A stretch of 64,000 nt of DNA, from assembly GCA_025345505.1 (NCBI GenBank), contig JANVCC010000185.1, forward strand, positions 1,432,701 through 1,496,700, read 5' to 3'. The notes beneath the pieces are model-generated. The model had not been told where the DNA came from. It did no database searches and saw only the letters and a list, made by a program, of their open reading frames with translations. A program made the position numbers and the translations under genes. Positions within the stretch are counted from its first letter, which is position 1, and the number at the start of each line of letters is the position of its first letter. This document shows positions 38,756 through 52,000 of this stretch, piece by piece. The stretch is from Todiramphus chloris collaris (Eukaryota; Chordata; Aves; Coraciiformes; Alcedinidae).

Positions 38756-41699
38756 CACTACCAGGAATGGTGTAAAACCTCCTTATTCAGAAGGGATCAA
38801 TAAACTCTACTGAAGCATTCAGCTGGTTGGAGGATTCACACTGGAGAAGCTGCGGACAGTCAGACTGCGAGGGAAACGAGGGTTTGCTAGTGTCAGTGCA
38901 AAGACTGCACGTCAGCAGAACAGAAACAGCGTGGCAGGAGCGTGATCTACCTTTCACTGGAGTCACCTGAGCCTATGGCCAGCAGTTCATGGTGTGTCCT
39001 GGAGAAGAACCAGGGTTAAAAAAATGGAAGGAAAAGAAGAGGAAAAAAAAAAGACCTTCTTAAAACGTCTAGGCATTTTAAAAAACAGCAACAAAGTTCT
39101 GTAATTAGTCCTGGATTACTGAAGTAAAAAAAAAAGTTCGTTTACTTTCCATTAAAATCTCTCCTTCCAAGCATTGTTAAGTCACTGTGAAGACCATAAG
39201 AATGTAGACATAGAACTCCCTGCAGTCACCTGGATGTCTTTGCTATCATCGTGTCTTAAGTACAAAGCTTGATTCTTATTCTTATTTTGATTTGGGGTTT
39301 TTTCTCTCATTTTCCTTTAGATGAAGATTACTGCAGGCAGCTAAGCTTTAGTCTTTACCCTCCAACAGACAAAAAAACCCAAACGGCTATAGAAAAGTGC
39401 TCTAAATATGTGTTGGGCTTTTTTAACAGCTAGGAAGAGAAGATAGTTTGGAAACCAAAACATCCCAGAGGCATTTTCTCCATCCATAGTATATCTGATA
39501 AATTGACTTTTGCTTCCAGGGCATTCAGCTTCTTCATTAGTATAATGATCATTAGTCTTCTCTTTCCAAACGTAGATTATTTGAATAAAAAATAAATTTT
39601 ATGAAATGTAGCTATTATTAGTGTAAATAAATTTTAAGCTGTGATTACATATCTCTTACAGTAATGTTATGCCTCTCTATTGTAGATCAAAATATATTTA
39701 CTCAGCATTCTTAAAAGCAAATATCCTTTCTCTTCGCTTCACAAGAGCAATCCAGTGTGCTGTTGAGTACCAAGGTGACTTGAAAGTTTTTCTAATGTGT
39801 AATCCCCTTTTATATTCTGTATTATGTGTGAACTCAAAGACAAAATATCTGCATTGTCTTAAATAAACTAGGTAAAATGTATTTCAAAAAGTTTCTTGAG
39901 TCAAAAAGTAGCAAATCATTGTATGTATTTTCCATATTTGTATAGTTTTCATTATATTCTAAGTTACTCTTCAGTCTCTTTCATATTTAAAAAAATGGAA
40001 CTACACACCTATCATGCAAAATGTAAAGAAGTATGTTCAACTAGTTCAAACTAGGCATACAGTAAAAATACACTTCCAAAGAAATATCATTTCCATTTTG
40101 TTCATGTTTTTAACAGAATTTCAGACTAATACATCAAATGTGGAACTGTACAAGTATGTGAAGAAACATTAGGATTGCAGTAGTAAAAAAATGTACAGCA
40201 TTCAAAACCAACAAGCTCTAAACAACCAAACAATACCACAGGATTGAAACAGTCATGGGGACAACATAGGTCATCGGAGCCAGTGAGTGAATCCTAATGC
40301 ACCTACATAAAGACCCTACATAGAATATTGTCTCTTATTTATATGCAAAATCCCTGATTTGATTAAACCAGACAATTGCTCTAATTGTCTCTTATAGGTT
40401 TTAGATAAGATTAACATGAGAGTATTCCCCTTCACCAGTGTCAGCTGTTTGAAAAGGCAATATTGAGAACTGGTTTGAAAGGTATTTCCATCCACGTGAA
40501 TTCAGGTAGTTAAAATACAAGGTCACAGACAGTAGCACTGCAGGTTTAAAGAACCATTTGATTTGTTATCTGCTACATTTGCCTTAACACTTAAGAATTC
40601 AGGATTCCGTTCTTAAAAACTGTTTACAGGTTAACACACAGGGGTTTTAATTATGGGCTGTATCCACGTAACAGTAAACCAACATTGCCTTTTAAATCAA
40701 GAAAAGACCCAGCTAAGCGTGTCAAAACAAAGGAAATCTCCAAGGTAATTGACAAGGAACAAAACATCACATACAGCAGAATCCGTGTCTGAACGTCTTT
40801 GCCGGCGGATCTGTGCTCCTCTGCCGTCCACTGACCACACCATTCCCTTGTCAGACATTGCTGTTCTGAGGAGAAGTGTCTCGGACCAGCCTGTAAGTTA
40901 CTAATTCAACCCAAATTATCTTTCTTAACGTTTCACCATCGTGCATAAACTTAACGTGATCTACGCCAGCCTGTTGGGTTTAGTGACCAGAATGGAATCC
41001 CTGTCACAGATCTGAGCTAGTTCCATGTTCTTTAGGACTACCTTGCTTTTCAGATAACTCACCTGTGGGGTTCTACAAGCTGAAGTGTACAAACTATTAA
41101 GAAACGACCTAGTTATGTCAGCATCTCTATCCCATAGCCCTCCCGCTCTGAGGTCTCTCACTGATCTCAGTAGGAATTTGACTAGCACCAGAATGGCAAA
41201 TTTTCAGCTGAGAAAGCTGAATAAATGCATCGTTTAAAACAAAATATTGTTACCAAAGAATCTGGCCTACTAAATCATTGTCAATGCACTGAAGAGGGCA
41301 AAGGACATGAATCTTGGCACCTGTCTTGTTTTTTATTTGGAATAATCTTTTAGCAATGTTGATCCAATGGGAATGACGGATTAGTTTTAGCGGCCTGGCC
41401 GCATACAATCTAACATTTGACTGAAATGAAGGGATTCGGCAGGTCTGGAAAGGAACAACCATATCCATCTTACGTACCACTCAGTCTGTAAAACTGCTGG
41501 GCAAACAGCATACCGTGTACTCGTTCTTATACATGGTTTAATTTTGCTGAGGTATTTCTTTAATTACAGAAAAGCATCTTTAAAAACCATAGGAAAAAAC
41601 CCTCAAAATATGAGTCATATTCTGCACAGATTTCTGGGGGGGGAAGGAATTCAATTGTATTGAAAGGTCCACAAACATTAAAGGAATAACCACTTTTCT

Positions 41700-42802
41700 A
41701 AGTATCGATAATATCTTATTCTTCCTTGGCTTTTTATTCCTTCAAAGCGTTACAAAAAATGTAAGGCTGTGACTCTGTAAAACATAATTTTGCCTCAACT
41801 TTGCTGACCGGTGTTGTAAAATAACCTGAAATAGTTCTGTCTTTTTCCTAGGGGAAACATCACCCAGTGCCCTCCTCTGTAATGGACGGGTTGTGGCCAC
41901 ACAGCTGTCAGATGCCCCGCGGGCTCCTCTGCGCAATGGGACAAGCTGCCTCTTGCACAAAAGCAAGACAGTTTTCAGAAGCTCTACCTGAAGTCAAGTT
42001 TCTTTCACACAGCAAAATTAAGTATAGCTTTTCCGTTTGAATTTTAACATTATCTGATAAACTCTACCTGCAACTAACATTTATTTCTCTACAATGAGGA
42101 CACCTAGACTGTTGTACAAGCTGGGTTTCTCGCCCATATACACTTCAGGAACAGGAGGAACGTATACATCATCTTTAGAGTTCATCCTACGCAGATACTG
42201 TGTTTGAAGTGCAGTTTTCTAATCCTTTCAAATACAATCAGCCTATCTCGATTGTGACACTAATGGTAAATGTAACTCCAGCCATTACCAAGTAGTTTCC
42301 ATAAGTGGTTTTATTACTGGTTAGATTTTACAAATTCTGGTACTCAAACAGACTTTGACCTTAAAATTCTAAAACAACAAAGCAAACAATGAAAGGCTTA
42401 GGACTATTCAAAGTAACAAACTCTTAACATTTTTGCCCTGGTCATAAATATACAGAGAGAAAAAGAGAGAAGTGGACATGGAATTCAAAGAATGTAGATA
42501 AAACAGTATATAAGGCACATGGCAGTCTTTGAAAATACAGAAGCTTTAGCCAACTTAAATTAATTGCTGTTTCCCTTGCTCAGTCCACAAAACTGTACAG
42601 TTACACAAATGTTGTGTTGCAATAGATCTTCCAAGTTATTCTTCAGTCCATACTCCGTAATACCAGAACACTACGTTTCCTTCTGTTTTTCAGGAGAGAT
42701 CCTAATTGTGGTTAGTCAGTTGCTCAAAGCCTCTATTAAAATACACTTGGAATTTCAGCTAAGAATAATTTCTTTTTTAAAGAAATTATTAAGAAAGAGT
42801 CA
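41700..42802 (-). other. LHX2: Probable LHX2 3'UTR with candidate poly(A) signals
   Basis: Nothing coding follows the stop at 42803. On the minus strand, AATAAA hexamers occur at 42315-42310, 42085-42080 and 41738-41733, giving 3'UTRs of roughly 0.5, 0.75 and 1.1 kb; another lies at 41337-41332. The sequence just after the first hexamer is modestly G/T-rich on the sense strand, so it may be the main site. The true end cannot be fixed without transcripts. Confidence 0.4.
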
Positions 42803-43090
42803 TCAGAAAAGATTTGTAAGAGTTGTCTGTGAAGGACTTCGAGATTCGTGAACCTCAAGACTTCCGGGCACTGATGTCAAGACAGATGTCACAGTAGGCA
42901 TAGTAGGATTAGTCAAGTCCGTTAAAGTAGTGGGAGTGCTGGATGGACTCATGGAGGCATTGGATATTTCTGAGGCAGGACCTGATGGGGTCCCTGCTTG
43001 GAGTGTTGAGTCTGAAGTCTTATCCACCCCTGTGTTTTCTTGACGTAAGAGGTTCCGTCTGAATTTGGCTCGAGCATTTTGAAACCAAAC
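42803..43090 (-). CDS. LHX2: LHX2 coding exon 5 (recognition helix and C-terminus)
   Basis: The acceptor ACTATTTCAG at 43091 is followed by GTT TGG TTT CAA AAT, encoding V305-W-F-Q-N309 and the rest of the DNA-recognition helix (NARAKFRRNLL). The remaining residues form a Ser/Thr/Pro-rich tail with STPTTLTDLTNPT and the family-typical end SPSQTTLTNLF. The stop is TGA at 42805-42803. The tail follows LHX2 (SVLTSVPGSLE) rather than LHX9. The pyrimidine tract of this acceptor is weak. Confidence 0.97.
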   Translation of the reverse strand, partial: VWFQNARAKFRRNLLRQENTGVDKTSDSTLQAGTPSGPASEISNASMSPSSTPTTLTDLTNPTMPTVTSVLTSVPGSLEVHESRSPSQTTLTNLF

Positions 43091-46000
43091 CTGAAATAGT
43101 TTAATATAACAGGGTAGCATTTAAAGAGCTGCAGTGTTTAACAAAGCAAAAGCATACTCACAAATTCACCAACACTTGAATTGGGGAACATGTTTTCACT
43201 GGTATCATGTTAGAGAGGTAGGCCCAGTCATGAGAAGTGTCCTCTGCATGCCTGTAAAGCATTCCTCTTTCCCTCTCTTGCAATCCTGTGTAAACAGTCT
43301 GCCTGGGACAGGAGTGGACTAAGGAGGAAGGGAGTCTTTCTGTGCAGGCTATGTATAAAGATGCTTAGAAACCTGGTAGCCTGCGTGAGTCCTCGACTGC
43401 CCTCAATCCCAGAAGTATTTGTCTGGATGAAGCAGACATCAAGAGTCTGATGAGTGTAAAATAACAAATTTCAGCATCCTTGTATCTCAAGTCCATGTCC
43501 CACCGTGAGCAGGTGACACAGCTCACAGCCCCCTGCCTTCCTGCGGGCTCCGAGAGCTCTCCCAGGAACTTTCTTACGTCTCAGTGTCTGCAATGCTCTC
43601 TCTTTTCTGAAAGGACTGTCCCTCTTTCTTACTCTTCTCTCACTCTTCTTTCTCAAATGCTTCAGCTCCCTTCACCTATGCCAGTCTCCTTTTTGAAATG
43701 TTTTCTGTATTGGAATGATGTCAGGAAAAAAGGCCCAGATGGTATTAAAGACCCACATTCCATTAAAAACTGTCATTTCAGTAGAAATTCTATCCACATA
43801 CAGAACTCTTCCCAATATTGCTGCTTCTTGCATTATTTGGTTATAAGGTATGAGTGATGGACAACGGCTACGACTTCGTATTTCTCAGTTACATTTCATT
43901 GTTTGGCTCCAAGTTAATAACGTTTTTCCACTGTCTGCAGGATTTGTTTAAAGATAAAATATTTTTCTGACCTACTTGAAAGCAGACAAATTAAAATGTA
44001 TTTGTGAAACTTGCATGAAACCCAGGTACGGTGTGCTGCCTCAACTACTCTTCAAAAGGCCATTAAATACCCTGTGTTCAACCTGATCAGTGTTGATACC
44101 AGTTAATTTTACTGCTAGCAACTCGGAGAGATTTCACTGTGCTTATTCACCAGAAGGCCTCTGTCATCGTTACGTTCTTTACAAGGGACTCAATCTTGAG
44201 CTTACTGTCCTCACGTTGACCTGCTATAAGGAATAGAGGGAGTGTTCCCATTCCAGATGCAGCAAGCCCCATCATCTCTGTATCTGTCGGAGAAAGGAAC
44301 CGGACGAGTGCAGGGACCTGCACAGCCACACGGTATCTCTGCCACGTTCCTCCTCCGTGGCCTGTACAGGGAAACTGAGTGTGTGGAGCTCACGAGGCCA
44401 CGGCAGCCCGGAGAGAGATTCTGCCCTCTCACTCTGAGCAGCGTGGCTCCTGCCACAGGGCCCGTGCCAGGCCAGGCTGCTGACAGAGGAACGATACGTG
44501 AACACGAGCAGTCCTGCAAGGTGCTCTCTTGGCACTCTCAGCTTGCCAGCCACAGTCAGAACTAGAGAACACGGCCCAGCTGGTTTTCCTCTGACTGGTT
44601 TTCTTCTCCTCTATGGATGTTCCAGCCCCAAATTCCCCCTACTGAGCGCTCTTTCTCTGGGAAGCTTTCTCCCCCAGCCAAGGCTCTTTAAGGTGCATGC
44701 CACAAGGAAATTATCCTCAGCCACAAGGTCTAGCAGTGGCCACAGGAGCTGCACTCACAGGCCACACATAAATTTCATCCCTACACGTCCTTGTTTCTGA
44801 AAGCTCAGTATTTTAAAGCAGTTTATGTTGGCACTCCCTTTGTTAAAACACTTAGTATAAAGGCTATTTATCAGTTTCATATATGACAAGAAAACGAAAG
44901 TCTGCTCCTAAACTAGCAGGGGTAAAAATATGATTATATCACATAATCCATTATCGTGGTAGGCCAGCTAAAGGCCAGCGATGTGGTCAAAGTAAGGCAA
45001 AACCAAATGTGATATTTTTGCCTGACATTCACACCCAGTGCCCTCTCCTATGACTGAGTCACACAAGAAGGGAGGTGCGGAAACGTGTGCGCGGGGTTCT
45101 GAGCGAGGCGAGAGGCTCGCGTGCAGGGGATGCAAGAGAGGCACTTCACTTTGTTCTGATCATTCCAGACAAAAAGTCTCAAGCACTGACTAGTTAGGAA
45201 TGGTAAAAAATAGCAGTTTGAATATTTATGGGATTTTTTTACCTTTCAGTAAGAGATAATTTATATTCGTCCCATTGAGTAATTTAGTTTTGATTTTCTT
45301 TAATATACCTTCTAGCAATTGTAAAAAGGATAATATATATGAAGGGGAAATGGAAGGTTAGAGGCTGTTGCTGTTGATATGTGTGTGTACCATAGTTATG
45401 CAATAATTAAAAGAGAACAGACAAAACCACTAGTCCAGTTGCATATACTCATACTTCTGCATCATTCCCCACTTATGTTCATATATGCAGCAGTCCCAAA
45501 TATGAGTAATGTTTCCATTTCTAGTCACAAACCAGTATTTTTGTTTAAAGTGTGCAAAACTGTAGAATGTACCATAGTGATTTTCTTTATTTACGTTGTT
45601 CCTAAATACCCAACTGCTCCTTAACCTTAACAGAGCGAGAGAATCTACGACATTTTTTCTGTTTGTGATTTAAAACAAGTGAGCAGGATTATTGGTGTTT
45701 ATGTATTCCCCTTCATCTTCCATGAAGATGGAAACCTGTGCTCAGATGCCCTTCCCAGTGACCGTTCATGCTGCTTTCAGGAACTGCACATAGAACAGGG
45801 TTCATTCTCACTTTAGTAGTGGCAATTCATGTTAGACATAGGAAATATTACTGTAAGTATTATTTTCAAATAGAGATTATATGACTACTTTGACCGCCTT
45901 CCTCACTGAGATATTGTCAAGGTTCATCAGCTAATGGTTATTAAGCTCTTTAACATTGTCCAATAGTAAATACTCATATCATTACTGCAAAGACACCTGA

Positions 46001-49000
46001 ACATTTGTTAACTGAAATTCTGCAGACACCTCGTGTCAGGGCGGAAAGGGATAACGGGACTATGGCAGCAGTGCTGCTCTGATGCGCGGGTGCGACAGGA
46101 CAGGCTTTGGCAGAGGCTTCACGCTGAAGAGCAGTGAAAGAAGCACAGCTGTTGGTTTGGGAGCTGTAGGAGTGCAGCCTGCTTCTCTACTGCCCTGTGC
46201 CATTACTTGAGCTCTGCAAGCAGCGTGGAAGAGCTGGCAAGTCAGGGTTGCCCATGCATGATGGCAGTAGCCCTGTGTGCTCGCATGGGCGATCCAGGCC
46301 CTGCACCTGTAACGGTACTACGGTAAAGGAAAGAAATTATAACCCAAATTCTGAAAGAATTGTTCCAGAAGGACTTGTCTCACATCAATTACACAATTAG
46401 GAATCTGGGATTCAGTACTGAGGAATAAACAGAATCATTGGGAAGTCTTTAGTGGCTCTCTGTCCAATGGTATCATTTTAAGGCTGAGCCATTTCAAATC
46501 AAAGGGGAAAACATGGGCCAAAACTCCCAGTGAAAATAGAAGCAGCTGCGAGACCCACCACTGCTGGTGGCACGTTCTGGTTAGCGGGGCTGGGTGCCTG
46601 TAGCTGGGCAACTCAGCAGCTAGGCAGAATATTTACTGCAGTTAAAATAGTCTCTCTTCGGTGGTCTGTGCAGCCAACTCTTTGTCTCCGTCAAGCAAAA
46701 CAGGAATAAAATAACATCTCCATATGAGAGGGAAGTATTGAAAATAAATATGCTCGGTCTTGTAAAGGATTTGGATACTGCAAGGACTGAGATCATCTAA
46801 TCACCTTAGATAACTTTCTGTTCCTGTTTGTAACACCTCCATCGCTGCTACTGTTATATCTTAGCTGTATGAATAACTTGTTCTAGAGACAGATTTTTAT
46901 ACACAATTTTTCTCATTCATGCAGCTACCTGGAGACATTTGTTTACTGAGTTTTACTAACTAGTAAGTGGAGAAACAAAAATATAAAGGATGCTGCACCA
47001 CACAGCAAACTACATTCACTTGTTGCATACACACGCTGATTACGCTGTTGTAATTAGTAAACACACAGTTAGAGGGGAACGATGGGATATTTTGTGAATG
47101 GAGGCTCAGTAATTACACTGGTCTAAAGCAAATCGTCACTGGAGTAGTGCAGGGAACCCGCACGTGAGTGTGAAAAATGCTCATCCTTGCTGACTACTGG
47201 AAACTGAATTAGCAAAGCCCAAATGCAGTGATCTTTGTAGGGTTTTCATAGCGACTTTACTGGGGGGAGGCTCTAGAAAGAGCAAACAGTGTGCAAGACA
47301 CCCGCTGGGAAATAACGCGCAGTGTGCCTGAACTGCTTTCGCCACGGACAGTCACACTGCAGACTCCTGGGGGCAGGACAGGTACCTGTAGCTAGCAACT
47401 AGCATCTCCTCAGGGCCTCTACTTCCACCTTCCCTTTCGAAACTCACAACAAGAATGATCAGTTCCCAAAAGAGGAACATTTATGCCAGTTAGTTAGCTC
47501 ACCATGAGCTGGTCACTTTAATTATGAACAATTGAGCGTACAATAATGGGCTTGTGTTCCCCAGCTGCAGTACAAGAGATATATGAATTAAATTGCATAT
47601 ATAAAGCTCAATTGGAATGGAAATAAAATAAAACTAGGGGTTAAAAATATAAATAGTCTTACTGTGATTCTAATGTGGCTACTTACAGAAAAGAGCCTGC
47701 ATTACGCAGCCACTGAAGGGAATGTCATTTATGAAGCAGTATGTCACATTTCCATGCCATTCCGCTTCTGGACATGTGTAGCTGGTGACTGATTGTATAT
47801 AAAGCAAAGACAGAAGTCAGCTCTTCCAATTCCGATATCACAGATCATTAAGAATATGGTCAAATTCTCTGCTCATCTACAAAGAACCCTTGTTACGTGT
47901 TATGTGGGGCTGTCTATATAGTAAGGGCACTGTAGTGGTTTCCTAAATCACTTGGAACTCTACTACATGTGTTTAGGAAGTACACTGGTTTTGGACAAGA
48001 CAATCTGTTTCTCCTGATCTGCTGCCTGGCCTTTTCTATTAAAATATTTTCTGCTAATGATATACAAAGAGTCACAATCCTTCATCAGCTGAGCTGAGAT
48101 CTGAACATAAAATAAAACAGCTTACAAACACACCTAGGAACAACATGGGGAATGCAGAAAATTTCTTACTATTGGTGAGTGTGCACATACACCTGGGAGT
48201 CCGTGTGCCTTCGGTATGCAAGACAGACTAATACTAATGATGCTTGTTTAGATCAATAGTGTCAGTGAATTACTTCGTGTTCAATAACTGGCACAGACGG
48301 AATGCCAGCCTTTCTGTCTCAGAGAATTAACGAGTGACACTATCTCAAGAACCAGCATCATGAAGAGTTTTCCCCAGCAAAGAGAAACCCTGAAACTCAT
48401 ACAGGTGAACTTCAGTGTTTGAAGAATCACCTCTCACAGATTAGAAATAAATCAATTGGGCACAAAGGTTTTAAAATCAAGAAAACAAGTTTGTTTGTTC
48501 GTGGCCCAAATTAATTTTCAAACAAAAAGTCCAAGAGTACGGAGTGGAGAGTACTCGTAACAGACATAAAAACTCAAGTGATACCAGATAAAGTATCACT
48601 CAGAGACATTTTCTTGAGTAGCCTTCAACAGCATCATCCTCTGGGTGCAAGCCTCACCACCAACTATTACCTTCCACCACTCTTCAGCTAAAGGAGCCCA
48701 GACATAAAGAAGTATTTAACTGTGAAAGTAAAAGAAGTGAAACACCAATTACCAAAATGGTAAAAAAAAGTTTACTGGAATTGTAAGGGTCTGCCACAAA
48801 AAAATAGAGGAACCACTAGGCACCTTAAAACTTCAAGATGTGATATGTATAAGATGGAAACAGAGGCAATGAAGAAACTGAAAGAGGAACCGAAGTGCAA
48901 TGAAGACATGGAGTCTGGTTTTGGAGACAAGGAAATACATTCTGAAAAGGAAAGAACAGGTACAATATCTCGAAAAAAAGATTTAATGAAAGACCCATGA

Positions 49001-52000
49001 GGTGAAAATAGAAGAGAGAGATGGAAGTCAAAGTTGGTGCGGAGTCAGGAGAGAGAACAGAGAGATGAGCAACAGACAGACACTTTCTAGACACTGATCT
49101 CATTTCTTAATGCACTGTGTGAAATTTCTCAGATAATTCAGGTGTGAGTACAGTGTAATGGGCAGAACAGATATTATTAAATGATAGATATTATTAAATG
49201 TCTAAACTCTGAGGGTAAAATAAAGGAGAAGTGTCAAAATAAGGATAGACAAATGATTTTGACAAATTATTTTGCCTGTGTGCATGGATAAAGGACAGCT
49301 GCTGGGAGAGACACTATGTCAAGTGTTAGGATGTGCACTGGTTATATCGGAGGAATCTGTTCCACCACTGCAGATCAGCCTCATAAAACCAACCAAACAA
49401 AAACTCCAGCTATGGAGGACGTAGCCAAGAGAAGTAATTACATACGGCTTTTCGTTAGTAGTTTTTACCAGGAATCCTACAAAACCTTTACTCCTTCTTC
49501 TGCCAGGTATTAACACTGTAAGATCCAGAATCTCCCCAGTGAATTAAGTTCTTTGCACTATTTTTTGTCTACTACCATCCACCTGCCTACGAATTTGCAA
49601 GAGCTGTCCACAATGCTTTCCCAGGACTCTGTTTCTGAGCCCTTCCTGTCTCTGTGAAGCCCACAAAACCCCTTTCTACAGTTAAGACCTGTTCAAAAAT
49701 TTCAGCAATAGATCCTGGAATGCCATGGCTTCTGTATGCCCAAGTTTATCTCTAGGTATAGTTATTTGGATAGGTACCCATTAAAAGTGACTTCTTGAAT
49801 CAGAACTATAAATGTAAATGGAGCTGAATCAAGTAATAGTCTCACCCTCACTTCCCATAATAATTCACATGGAGCGTGTATCCCCGAAGCAAGAAAAATC
49901 CAGCTTTCAGAGAAAAAGTGCTTTTAAAATGCAGTTTCTTTTCATTCTAAGATACTAAACTATGAATAAAAAAAAAATATTCGAAAAATTAAATTTATGT
50001 CCACTATAGTTATACAAGAAAAGATATCCTCTTTTCCTGATAAATGAATTCAAATTGCTGATTAATTTCTTATAAAGGTAAACATTCACAGTAATTTCAA
50101 AATCAAGAGCTCTCTATTTACAGGGAACACACTAACTAAAATACTTGTCTTTTTCTTAAAGGAGATTGGAAGCTAAAACATGCACTACTATTAACTAACT
50201 ACAGGAAAACCAGCAGGGCCCCAAACCCTCACAACTGTCAGTGAAAATTAGAACCCCAGGGATCTGCTTTGGGGGAACTGAAATGAAATAACTTTTCCCA
50301 TACTTTCTAGGATTTCTCTGAAGCCTCACAGAAGGTATGAACGATTAAGAAAAGCAAACTCCATGGCATTTTAAATATAAAATTGACACCTTATTTACTT
50401 TTCAAGACAAAAGGCTGCTCTTCTTACCTGAAGAACTCTTTTGGTCAGGCCGGTTTTCTGAGCTAGCTGTTTCAAGTCCTTGGCATCAGGATTGTGGTTA
50501 ATAGCAAAGTATGACTTCATTGTCCGCAACTGGTGGTGTTTGAATGATGTCCTCATACGCTTTGTTTTTTGATTGCTGGGGTATTGCTGGTCTCTATCCA
50601 GGTGGTCACCATCGTTTTCATTGCAACTTAAAGCTTAAGGCAACAAGAGGAAAAGGCGTGTAAATCTATTGCTCTGTGACCAACATTGTTTGCAGTTCAT
50701 CTGAGTGCAGCAATTAAAATAACACACCATGGCACGCATTGTGCTGGTACAAATCCTACTTGCCTTCCCCTCCATTTCTGCATCTTCTATTTTTCCCTTA
50801 CAATAACCAGTCTGCAAGGACCCTCACCTGCCTCTTTATGGCTTTTAAAATGTCAGATCTGTTTCCTTTTTTCTCCCCTCCATCTCCACACAGCCTTTCC
50901 TCCACTTTCTGCATTGAGGACAGTAGCTGTCCTCAGCTCTATAAAGTGTTTTAATGTACTTTGTATCACTACAAATTGCATTGTAACGTACAAAGAAGGC
51001 TGTACAATACAGTCCACTTAAATCTCAATGGAACAGACCAGTTAAAATTGTAATTATTTCCTCCATCAAACTAAACCTTGTAGAGTACAAGAGAGACCAT
51101 TAAATGAAAGACTATAAAAGAAATAAAGTTTGTGGGTACCAGACAGCAGATTACAACTATAATTGGGCTAGCTAAAGAAATAAAGCTGCTAAGACAATGT
51201 ATCGCTGGCGTGCCAAATGAAAAATAGCTTTTTAATTATTTATATGTTTGTATTTTCTTTTTTAAAAAAGTACTTGCAAATACTAGTTTGAGAGATCAAT
51301 TCTGTTACATCCTTTGGAGATCCCTGAATGCCACTGAGTGGTACATTTGCACAAATCCCCCATGAACCCTGTATCAGAGGTCTGTGAGTGAGGAACATTA
51401 TAATAATTATCAAGTAGTGTTGAATGTCGAATGCCAAGCAAAATAATCTCTTAGATTATTTTTCATTTATTTGTGCATACAGTAAACCACAGAAAACCTC
51501 TGAAAATAACATTAAGGACCAAGGTTAAATCCACTAAAAAAATCAGGGATATAACTGAAAATTAGCTCTGACAAACTGTCATTAACTTGATTTTTCTCTT
51601 CTAATATCTACAACTCCCTTTTGATTTCCTGTAAGTTTTATGATAACAGTAATGAAAAATCACTACTATCTCTGTCCCATATTACATGAAGAAGAAAAAA
51701 AGAGAAGAAAAAAAAAATTTAAATGTGAATTCTTGGTGAATTCCTTGAGCACGTAAACAGATCCGCTGTCAGTTGTCCATTATTGCTGGTTCATTACGGG
51801 TACATCTCACAGACGTGTCTTTATAGTCTTACTCTAAATTCACGTTTCCCATCAGAGGTTTTCAGCCCTATTGAAAGCATACATGTTCTGAAAGTCCTGC
51901 ATTAAAAAGAGTGTTAAAAAATAGACACAAAATGCGTGTAGTCGTGAGCAAAAACACGCAGCAATTCCACAAGCAGCAGTTTTGCAGCGTGTACAGTAGC

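Larger units (their letters stand above)
30081..41699. other. Intergenic, no gene recognised
   Basis: Mostly unique sequence, increasingly AT-rich towards LHX2 (39,500-42,000). A T15 run lies at 31569-31583. Short open frames have no family signature. AT-rich blocks such as 36,560-36,960 and 39,540-40,160 could hold conserved elements, but nothing specific can be claimed. Confidence 0.55.

Noticed and set aside
1..42000. NEK6 exons expected from mammalian gene order
   Set aside because: No kinase-domain fragment or NEK6 N-terminal sequence was recognised. If synteny holds, the gene lies beyond the left edge.
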